This document shows, piece after piece, positions 6,607-12,467 of a DNA stretch of 12,467 nucleotides (position 1 is its first letter; each line of letters opens with the position of its first letter). Under the pieces are notes generated by a model. That model made no database searches and was not told where the DNA came from. It saw only the letters and a program-made list of their open reading frames with translations. This DNA is from an uncultured Clostridia bacterium (GTDB lineage: Bacteria; Bacillota; Clostridia; Christensenellales; Borkfalkiaceae). The stretch is taken from assembly GCA_947627125.1 (NCBI GenBank), contig CANQUY010000044.1, positions 1-12,467 of the forward strand, in the 5' to 3' direction. Both the position numbers and the translations under genes were made by a program.

Positions 6607-7536
6607 ATGCACTATCAAGAATGGCTAGAAGAATGGCTTGAAAATTATGTCAAGCCGACCTCGAAGCAAAGAACGTATTTGAGATACGTTGAACTCACGC
6701 AGCTACACATTAAGCCGTATTTGGGAGGATATGAAGTAGACGCGCTTACCATTGACGTGTTACAGCGATTTGTAACCCACCTGCTATCTTGCGGAAATCT
6801 GAAAAATCATAAGGGACTTTCGTCGAATACCGTCTGCTCTATCATAAACATTCTGCAAAATTCTTTGAAGGTAGCTACCTATGTAGGACTCTCTCAAAAC
6901 TATGTGGCGGATAAGATCAAGCGTCCGTCGAAAGAAGAAAAAGAAATTACCTGCTTTACGCTTGAAGAACAAAAAGCCATAGAAAATGCGGTCAAAGACA
7001 GCCCAAAGAAAAAATTATACGGCATACTTCTTTGCTTCTATACGGGGCTTCGGATCGGAGAGCTGCTTGCGCTCACTTGGGCGGATATTGATTTGAGCAA
7101 AGGCATCATACGGATCACAAAGTCCTGCCATGACGGGAAAGACATCGACGGGAATTATGTCAAGGTCATAGAAAGCCCTAAAACGCGAAGTTCAAAGCGG
7201 GAAATACCGCTACCCAAACAACTTATTCCGCAAATGAAAAGTATGGAACGAAACAGGGACTCGGACTTCGTGATCTCCTCAAACGGGAGTGGCGTTTCGG
7301 TACGGTCTTACCAACGAAGTTTCGATTTGCTACTGAAACGCCTGAAAATCAAGCACCGAGGGTTTCATGCAATCAGACATTCCTTTGCCACCCGCGCCTT
7401 AGAATGCGGAATGGATGTCAAGACGCTTTCGGAGATCCTCGGACACAAATCCCCCACGATCACCATGAATCGATACGCGCATTCCGTGATGGAACACAAG
7501 AAGGATATGATGAACCGCTTGGGAAAGCTATTATAA
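6607..7536 (+). CDS. Tyrosine recombinase / phage-type integrase
   Basis: 309 residues from the ATG at 6607, which has AAGGAG 6 bases upstream. The frame extends 39 codons further, but that part covers the leader hairpin. Residues about 1-105 form the core-binding SAM-like domain (YQEWLEEWL ... VLQRFVTHLL). Residues about 115-309 are the catalytic domain with R149 (TGLRIGELLAL), K192 (SPKTRSSKREIPL), H254-x-x-R257 (HAIRHSFATR), H280 (LGHKS) and the nucleophile Y290 (MNRYAH). The set is complete, so the enzyme should be active. It lacks the N-terminal arm-binding domain seen in longer Tn916-type integrases unless the upstream extension is used. No excisionase, relaxase or phage structural gene is in the window, so the element's extent is unknown. 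Repeat-rich DNA flanks it on both sides. Confidence 0.88.
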   Translation: MHYQEWLEEWLENYVKPTSKQRTYLRYVELTQLHIKPYLGGYEVDALTIDVLQRFVTHLLSCGNLKNHKGLSSNTVCSIINILQNSLKVATYVGLSQNYVADKIKRPSKEEKEITCFTLEEQKAIENAVKDSPKKKLYGILLCFYTGLRIGELLALTWADIDLSKGIIRITKSCHDGKDIDGNYVKVIESPKTRSSKREIPLPKQLIPQMKSMERNRDSDFVISSNGSGVSVRSYQRSFDLLLKRLKIKHRGFHAIRHSFATRALECGMDVKTLSEILGHKSPTITMNRYAHSVMEHKKDMMNRLGKLL

Positions 7537-7575
7537 AGAAAAAAGACAACTTTTTAGGCCGTCTTTCCTGTGTAC

Positions 7576-7762
7576 CGATGAGCATAATTGATGAACGCTT
7601 GTTCCTACATGTCATACTACAAAAGTATTACATAAGTCAACCGAATTAACGCACATCGTAAAAAATTTTTGGAAATTTGGCAGAATTTGTAGAAAAAGTA
7701 ATTGTATCGGTGAACAAAGCAAAGCTTTTGTTCACCGATTATGCTCATCGATGAACAAAAGC
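7576..7762. repeat. Cluster of interleaved inverted repeats downstream of the recombinase
   Basis: Three relations overlap. First, 7576-7596 and 7730-7750 are inverted copies of a 21-bp element (CGATGAGCATAAT then TGATGAAC or CGGTGAAC) with two differences. Second, ATCGGTGAACAAA (7706-7718) and TTTGTTCACCGAT (7727-7739) are perfect 13-bp arms. Third, 7724-7737 and 7749-7762 pair over 14 bases with one mismatch. The second and third folds share an arm and exclude each other. The whole 7537-7852 stretch has no gene; a weak AAAGAC/GTCTTT repeat (7542-7566) follows the recombinase stop. An attachment site, an attenuator or a decayed repeat element are all possible. Confidence 0.5.
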
Positions 7763-7852
7763 CCACCTCTTATGTTTGTAGATTTGTCAAAGCAATTAGT
7801 CATTAAAAAATAGGCATGAAAATAAAAAAATTTATAAAGGAGATGATTTTTT

Positions 7853-9049
7853 ATGATGGACAATGCTGAAGAGTTGTTGGTTCGGGCAGAATAGGGTGAC
7901 GCGGATGCACAATTCACTTTGGCGGAAATGTACCTTTCGGGCGATGGAGTGCAACAGAGCTATACACAGAGTTTCGATTGGTACAAGAAAGCGGCAGAAA
8001 ATGGGAATGCAAGAGCGATCTATATGGTCGGGGAGTTCTATCAACACGGTTTTGGCATTCCTGTCGATTATGCGGCTTCGACAGAATGGTTTCAGAAAGC
8101 CGCAGAGCTAAACGTTGCAGAAGCGATTTATATGCTCGGCGTAAATTATGTAAATGGGCAAGGGGTTTCTAAAAATCTTGAAAAAGCGTTTTCACTGTTT
8201 TCCAGTGCTGCAACTATGGGCCTCCCAGAAGCGCAGTTTAATTTGGGAGTTCTTTACGCCAATGGACAAGGTACGGCTCAGAATTATGAGAAAGCCTTTT
8301 ATTGGTATTCAAAATCTGCCGAACAGGGATATGTAAATGCAATTTTTAATTTGGCTCGTTGCTATGAGAAAGGTCAAGGAACACCTCAAAATTACGACAA
8401 AGCCGCCCATTATTATAAATTAGGCGCAGAACAAGGCGATGCGGATTCACAATATTTCTTAAGTTACAAATTCTTATACGGTGAAGGTGTCCCTCAAGAT
8501 TTAGAGAAGGCTGTATTTTGGTGTAAGAAAGCAGCAGAACAAGGTTTAGCAGACGCGCAGTATAACTTGGGTGTTTTCTACGATAAAGGACGAGGCGTAG
8601 CGAAAGATTTTAAGCAAGCAGTATATTGGTACAGGAAAGCGGCTCTTCAAGGTAATGATACCGCGCAAGAGAATTTAGGCGTAAAATATGCTAGAGGACA
8701 AGGTGTTGAACAAAATTATCAAGAAGCCGTAAAATGGTGGACAAAATCTGCGGGTCAAGGAAATGCAAATTCTCAATATCATTTGGCTGTATGTTATTAC
8801 AACGGTCAGGCAGTTCAGCAGAATTTCGATATGGCAAAAAAATATTTCTCACTGTCGGCAGAACAAGGAAATCAAAGTGCAATAGAAGCATTAGATAACT
8901 TATCGTTCGAGAACAACAACAGGCAAAAGAAAAGTATTGGATATTACATTTTCAGAATATTAACATTTCCGATTTGGTTTCCGTTTTGGCTTGCTTTTCA
9001 ATTCCTTAAAGCATTGTGGTCATTTGTTAAAATTATTTTTGTCAAATAA
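7853..9049 (+). pseudogene. Sel1-repeat protein with C-terminal membrane anchor, interrupted by an in-frame TAG
   Basis: The ATG at 7853 follows AAAGGAGATG. The reading is MMDNAEELLVRAE, then TAG (7892-7894), then GDADAQFTLAEMY in the same frame to a TAA at 9047-9049. Sel1 repeats normally start AEQG, so the stop replaces a Gln codon (CAG to TAG, one transition). Nine 36-residue Sel1 repeats follow (signature A-x-x-x-LG-x-x-Y-x-x-G-x-G-V ... A-x-x-W-Y-x-K-A-A), plus a partial tenth. Sel1/TPR-like solenoids bind proteins or peptides. The last 40 residues (IFRILTFPIWFPFWLAFQF and onward) are hydrophobic and aromatic, with Lys at the end, and probably anchor the protein in the membrane. Without readthrough, translation could restart at the ATG 7919 inside repeat 1, but no good ribosome binding site is there. 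It is the first gene of the maturase operon, 12 bases before the zinc-ribbon gene. Confidence 0.75.
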
Positions 9050-9061
9050 AGGAGATGTAAA

Positions 9062-9208
9062 ATGTTTTTCCGATTTCAAAAAGAATTGCACGTAAAATGT
9101 AAATATATAAAAATCGGACTGCAATGTCCGAGCTGTAAAAGCTATAATACATACAGAGATGATGCATCTGGCATACGATGGTGCGGCGATTGCGGTTATG
9201 AATGGTGA
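9062..9208 (+). CDS. Small zinc-ribbon protein (48 aa)
   Basis: This gene has a clear AAAGGAG site, a start at 9062 and a TGA at 9206-9208. The two knuckles CPSC (residues 22-25) and CGDC (41-44), 15 residues apart, form a typical four-Cys zinc ribbon, ending GYEW. A further Cys at 13 lies in a basic N-terminal segment. Such mini-ribbons bind nucleic acids or proteins; no specific function can be assigned. Its stop lies just before the PqqD-like start, and it shares its leader pattern with the Sel1 gene. That places it inside the RiPP operon. A precursor-peptide role is less likely than a structural zinc site. Confidence 0.68.
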   Translation: MFFRFQKELHVKCKYIKIGLQCPSCKSYNTYRDDASGIRWCGDCGYEW

Positions 9209-9213
9209 AACTT

Positions 9214-9507
9214 ATGGATATGTTTATCAGAAAACAAGATGTTATATTAAGAGAAATCCATGGTTTATACTATTTAATTGATATAAAATGCAACTATAAC
9301 AGCGACGGACATTCTATTCCGACGTTAAATGACGTAGGCAAAACTATTTGGGAATCTCTCGAAGTACCCGCTCAAATCGACGATATAGTAGAAAAAATCA
9401 CAAAGCTTTTTGACGTGTCAAATGTTCCCAAAAACGAAATCAGAACGGATATTGAAAACTATATTTTAATGTTGATTCAAATGGGGTATGTCACAAATGT
9501 ACGCTGA
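9214..9507 (+). CDS. PqqD-like RiPP recognition element protein
   Basis: About 97 residues. The reading LREIHGLYYLIDIKCN (a beta hairpin), then PTLNDVGKTIWESL (the conserved L-N-x-x-G-x-x-IW-x-x-L) and a two-helix C-terminus (IDDIVEKITKLFD ... DIENYILMLIQMGYV) is the PqqD winged-helix pattern. PqqD-type RRE domains bind the leader of a ribosomal peptide and present it to the radical SAM maturase. The next gene is exactly such a maturase and overlaps this one by up to 20 bases, so they are translationally coupled. ATGs at 9202, 9214 and 9220 are possible; 9214 is preferred because GGTG lies 6 bases upstream and it starts just past the zinc-ribbon stop. Confidence 0.78.
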   Translation: MDMFIRKQDVILREIHGLYYLIDIKCNYNSDGHSIPTLNDVGKTIWESLEVPAQIDDIVEKITKLFDVSNVPKNEIRTDIENYILMLIQMGYVTNVR

Positions 9508-10624
9508 AGATATCTTAGATAAAATAGAAAAATTTACAATGGATGACCAACATGAGAATTGGATCCATGAACGAAAAAAAGTTTCGGCATTGTTTGAAAT
9601 AACGCCCAAATGCAATTTTAAGTGTGTGCATTGCTATGTGGGAAGCGACAGAACTTCTTCGCCCATGTTGTCATATGAAGAGATAATTAAAATTATTGAT
9701 ATTTTATATGATAACAGTATCCTTTTCTTAACATTTTAAGGTGGAGATCCCTTTACGCGAAAAGACTTCAAAGACATATACCTTTATGCTAAGAAAAAGG
9801 GATTTTTAATGGAAGTCTTAACAAATGGCACATTGATTACCTCCGAGTGGATTGACATCTTTCGCGAATACCCTCCCCTGTTGATCGACATCTCCATATA
9901 TGGAACATCAAACGAAGAATATGAGAAATTGACCGGGGTAAAAAATGGGTATGATCTTTTTATTCGGGGAATTAGCCTATTGCAAGCTGCTAAAATACGG
10001 TTTGCTTTGAAGGGAATTTTGATGAATGAAAATTACAAGCAATTGAAGCGCATGGAAGAAATTTCATCGGCTTATTCGTCTGAAAATTTCAGGTATAGTT
10101 ACGAATTGGTGGTTGATAGACAATGCACGAATGCTCCTCGCACATATGAAGTCGATCCGCTTGAAGGTGTGATAACCGAGATAAAATATGGGGTTAATGC
10201 TTCCATGTTAAAAAAGCGCGGGAAAGAACTTCTTGAAGGCATTGATGAAGATAGTTATAGAGATGGCATGCTTTATAGATGTACGATTGGCGATCTTGCC
10301 GTACATATAAACTATCTTGGAGAAATGGGACCTTGCGTCGAGTGCGGAGAACGAGGAAATGTATTAAAAGAAGATTTTAACAATATCTGCGCAAGGTTTG
10401 AAAAATTCAAAGAGGAAAAAGCCCCGTTTGGATATAAATGTTCCGGTTGTAGATATAAAGCCTTTTGTACATCGTGTCCCCAAACACGCAGACGCGAATA
10501 TGGAAATGAAATCATCGTTAAAACGAAAGATTGCATTGTCGCAGAATTAAAGTACCTTTATTACGTTTATAATCTGTCGATTGAAGAATTGAAAGATTAT
10601 TATAAAAAAAATTATAGGAGGTAG
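9488..10624 (+). pseudogene. Radical SAM/SPASM peptide maturase, interrupted by an in-frame TAA
   Basis: The 378-codon frame begins at 9488 (or ATG 9497). It carries the radical SAM cluster motif C42-NFK-C46-VH-C49 in ITPKCNFKCVHCYVG. The reading continues ILFLTF, then TAA (9737-9739, codon 84), then GGDPFTRKDF in the same frame, and VLTNGTLI. The stop sits where family members have a Ser or Thr before the GG(E/D)P SAM-binding motif; TCA to TAA would be one change. The C-terminus holds a SPASM-type auxiliary cluster region: C265, C283, C286, then C318-SG-C321, C327, C330 and C349. Enzymes of this type install thioether or carbon-carbon crosslinks in RiPPs. A restart at ATG 9809 would lack the catalytic cluster, so the gene is inactive unless the stop is read through or is a sequence error. 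Overlap with the PqqD gene and a 4-base gap to the Cys-rich peptide mark a single operon. Confidence 0.8.
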
Positions 10625-10628
10625 GAAC

Positions 10629-10769
10629 ATGGCATACCAAAAGCCCGTACTCAAATTTTTTGAGTTTGAAACGAGAGTGGCAAACATGAGTGCGAAAAAT
10701 GCGGGTTGTGAACCGAGTAGCTGTGAAAGATGCAAAGTCAAATGCTTAATGCCTTACTACAACGGCTAA
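10629..10769 (+). CDS. Cys-rich small peptide, candidate RiPP precursor (46 aa)
   Basis: The ATG at 10629 follows AGGAGG, which overlaps the maturase stop, so expression should be strong and coupled. The peptide has a polar/aromatic N-terminal part with KPVLKFFEFETRVANMS (residues 6-21), suitable as a leader for an RRE. A core-like C-terminus GCEPSSCERCKVKC follows (Cys 27, 32, 35 and 39), ending LMPYYNG. Short size, Cys clustering at the C-terminus and position next to PqqD and radical SAM/SPASM genes are what is expected of a thioether-bridged peptide (ranthipeptide/sactipeptide-like). I cannot match it to a named precursor family. No Gly-Gly leader cleavage site, peptidase or exporter gene is seen nearby. 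A ferredoxin-like or zinc-binding micro-protein is an alternative. Confidence 0.7.
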   Translation: MAYQKPVLKFFEFETRVANMSAKNAGCEPSSCERCKVKCLMPYYNG

Positions 10770-10814
10770 TAACGAATGGATCGGTCATTTCAGCAACAAT
10801 GAGTAACAGAAAAG

Positions 10815-10842
10815 CGGACAAGAAACTTCTTGCCCGTTTTTT
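10815..10842 (+). terminator. Intrinsic terminator of the maturase operon
   Basis: CGG-A-CAAGA, loop AACT, TCTTG-C-CCG form an 8-pair stem with one A-C mismatch, followed by six T (10837-10842). It lies 45 bases past the precursor stop. Nothing else is seen between 10770 and 10921 apart from a weak promoter. Confidence 0.7.
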
Positions 10843-10899
10843 CTATAGCGCTAATACAGAGCTAATGTATTTTCCGTTGTCTTTTCATATAGCGTGGGT

Positions 10900-10928
10900 T
10901 TGCTTTTTCGCTTGTTTTGTGTTATTCT
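10900..10928 (+). promoter_or_regulatory. Possible promoter without a gene, next to the recombinase breakpoint
   Basis: TTGCTT (10900-10905), a 17-base spacer and TATTCT (10923-10928) resemble a sigma-70 promoter. The following ATG (10935) opens a frame of only four codons. It may be the start of a gene whose body was lost when the serine recombinase was truncated, or a chance match. Confidence 0.25.
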
Positions 10929-11518
10929 ATTCCCATGCGCAGAGGGTAACGGATACTGTCGGTCGACGCGGCGGACGTATATAAACACGAGCAGGGGAAT
11001 GGTGCGATCGTTTCGTCGATTTGATAATGGTCGGTGTCATCCACATAATAGCCGAACGGCGGATGCACACCGTTGCTCTTTGCTTTTAAGGCGTTCTCGG
11101 TCATCCCGCGCTTGACCTTTTCCGAAAGTTCGGCTGAATAGTATTCAGCATAGCCTTCCAAGATCGCCTCAAGCAAGATGCCGTCTGCGCCTTGCGAGAT
11201 ACTTTCTTTGATCGAGATAACGCGCACGCCGTTCTTTTTGAGGATATTTTTGTAATACGCGCTGTCATAGCGATTGCGGGCAAAACGATCCAACTTCCAC
11301 ACAAGGACGGTGTTGAACATATTCTTATAGCTGTCCTTGATCATGTGCTGAAATTCGGGACGGTGGTCTGTCTTTGCGGACTGCGCCCTGTCTATGTAAT
11401 TCCCGATGACCTCAATCTCGTTGAATTGGGCATATTCCAAGCACTCGCGGAGCTGACCTTCGATACTCGCTTCGTTTTGTTTTTCCGACGAAAATCTCGC
11501 GTATATTACTGCTTTCAT
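10922..11518 (-). pseudogene. Truncated large serine recombinase (resolvase domain only)
   Basis: The start at 11518 (MKAVIYARFSSEKQ) has AGGAAG 6 bases upstream. Residues 1-150 are a complete resolvase catalytic domain: S10 in YARFSS is the expected nucleophile, followed by YIDRAQSAKTDHRPEF, VWKLDRFARNRYDS and the long helix LLEAILEGYAEYYSAELSEKVKRGM. The next domain begins (PPFGYYVDD ... YQIDETIAPF) but similarity stops at about residue 174 (near 10997). The last 24 residues are unrelated read-out. Large serine recombinases have about 450-550 residues, so the DNA-binding and zinc domains are missing and site-specific integration is unlikely. It lies 10 bases after the ImmA-type gene, with its ribosome binding site overlapping that stop, so the two form one operon, as in integrative elements. 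Confidence 0.75.
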
Positions 11519-11528
11519 ATAAATCTTC

Positions 11529-12467
11529 CTATTTAAGTTTGATAAGCCGTGCAGAAGGAGTGTTGACATTTAAAGAATCTCGTTCTAACGCTAACAGGTC
11601 TTCAACATCCTCATGCCCTAAACATAATCCTTTTTTCCGCAAGGTGAACATTAGCATTGAGGGTGACAGTACATTTTCCGAAAAAAGCAATTCAACAGCC
11701 TCTTGAAGAAGGGTTTTACCCATTGTGTATGGTTTATCTCCCGGTTCATTGAAACGCCACCCTCGTTTAGAAATTTGCCTCATCAAATATTGATATTGTG
11801 AGGTATTGATGATCCCGAGTTGATGGGTCCTATATATCATAGCCTGTATCGAAACATTCCATTTGCTTTTTAGATGAACGTAATAATCCAATTTGGTGGG
11901 GTAATGAATTATGTCCTTGCCAAACGAGTCTTTAGGCAATAAAAAAGCACCCGCGAATTTATTTGCTTGGGATTCTCTTTCTTTAAATTCCTGTTTGGAC
12001 AGTTCTTCGATATTTTCACTCCATGGATGCAATAATATATGTCCTAATTCATGAGCGAGATCAAATCTCGCACGGACATAATTTTTACTCGAGTTGAGTA
12101 CGACGATATAAACAGAAAAATTATCTATAATTATTCTTTGGCTGAATGCGTCGATTTCATTTTCTTTCGTATCGAGAGAAGTAACGATTATTCCCTTTGA
12201 TTCAATCAATTTTTGCAAGTCAGAAATGGGCTCGCTTCTTAACCCCCAAACTTTACGACACTGTGTAGCAATTGATTCGATTTCCTCTGTCTCGCTGACA
12301 TCATTGCCGCCGTCCTGACCGTTAAACGTAATATTGGGGAGATCCCTATTAGGGAAATCTACATAATCAATAAGGATTTCGTATAGTTTAGCAATAAATT
12401 CCAAACGTACACTTTGTGCTGTGCGCGCTATCTTAGACGTACTCAACAAAGAGCGGAAATAAGTTGA
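11529..12467 (-). CDS. XRE/ImmA-IrrE-family metallopeptidase (N-terminus outside window)
   Basis: The frame is open through the right edge (upstream residues read TYFRSLLSTSKIARTAQSVR), so the start lies outside. The FRS ... A-R motif is the usual linker between an N-terminal XRE helix-turn-helix and the ImmA/IrrE peptidase, which suggests a fused DNA-binding domain beyond the window. The zinc-peptidase motif HELGH lies at 12053-12039 in DLAHELGHILLHPW, with the third ligand probably the Glu in KERESQANKFAGAFLLP. ImmA-type enzymes cleave phage or ICE repressors to induce excision; fused XRE-peptidase proteins do this for their own element, or act as toxin-antitoxin-like regulators. The C-terminal about 120 residues form a helical domain (ISKRGWRFNEPGDKP) typical of this family. 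It is followed directly by the truncated serine recombinase, consistent with control of a mobile element. Confidence 0.83.
   Translation of the reverse strand, partial: STYFRSLLSTSKIARTAQSVRLEFIAKLYEILIDYVDFPNRDLPNITFNGQDGGNDVSETEEIESIATQCRKVWGLRSEPISDLQKLIESKGIIVTSLDTKENEIDAFSQRIIIDNFSVYIVVLNSSKNYVRARFDLAHELGHILLHPWSENIEELSKQEFKERESQANKFAGAFLLPKDSFGKDIIHYPTKLDYYVHLKSKWNVSIQAMIYRTHQLGIINTSQYQYLMRQISKRGWRFNEPGDKPYTMGKTLLQEAVELLFSENVLSPSMLMFTLRKKGLCLGHEDVEDLLALERDSLNVNTPSARLIKLK

Noticed and set aside
7853..10624. Genetic-code change (stop reassignment) explaining both internal stops
   Set aside because: TAA, TAG and TGA are all used as normal terminators here, and the two internal stops differ from each other.

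Overview
The window looks like an accessory or variable region of a Firmicute/Clostridia chromosome, probably a gut species. The evidence is AGGAGG-type ribosome binding sites on nearly every gene, sigma-70 boxes with 17-base spacers, ATG starts, and a sharp contrast between a GC-rich, host-like stretch (about 1-3500) and AT-richer, probably acquired genes (about 3700-5450 and 7850-12467). The genus cannot be named from sequence alone. There are no tRNA or rRNA genes and no CRISPR array.

Layout. (1) 1-3550, minus strand: a UvrD/PcrA-type helicase with an unusual C-terminal Cys/His-rich domain, then a WYL-domain transcription regulator cut by the window edge. Both have a 16-bp palindrome (GTCCC-N6-GGGAC) next to the start region, and both have a leader hairpin touching or burying the Shine-Dalgarno. 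(2) 3628-5520, plus strand, divergent: a DUF262 protein with a C-terminal HNH-like region, resembling a one-chain GmrSD-type nuclease with a clear promoter. (3) 5618-6243, minus strand: a 120-residue protein of unknown function and a 64-residue gene broken by one frameshift, with a third, degenerate copy of the palindrome upstream. (4) 6335-7762: a tyrosine recombinase gene flanked on both sides by inverted-repeat-rich non-coding DNA, a candidate attachment or control region. (5) 7853-10842, plus strand: a tight operon of Sel1-repeat protein, 48-residue zinc ribbon, PqqD/RRE protein, radical-SAM/SPASM peptide maturase and a 46-residue Cys-rich peptide, ended by an intrinsic terminator. It reads as a RiPP pathway. 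(6) 10922-12467, minus strand: an XRE/ImmA-type metallopeptidase (cut by the window edge), tightly coupled to a serine recombinase that lacks its C-terminal two thirds.

How it fits together. The maturase operon is the most interesting unit. The PqqD domain would bind the leader of the 46-residue peptide and the radical-SAM/SPASM enzyme would crosslink its four-cysteine core. Two of its five genes, however, carry a single in-frame nonsense codon: TAG just before the first Sel1 repeat, and TAA directly before the GGDP motif of the radical SAM enzyme. The frame is otherwise open on both sides. The cluster is therefore freshly inactivated, phase-variable, read through, or affected by consensus errors. 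The second theme is a possible WYL regulon, in which the same palindrome lies upstream of the WYL gene, the helicase gene and the small minus-strand gene pair. Helicase, WYL regulator and DUF262 nuclease side by side recall anti-phage defence loci, but that link is inference.
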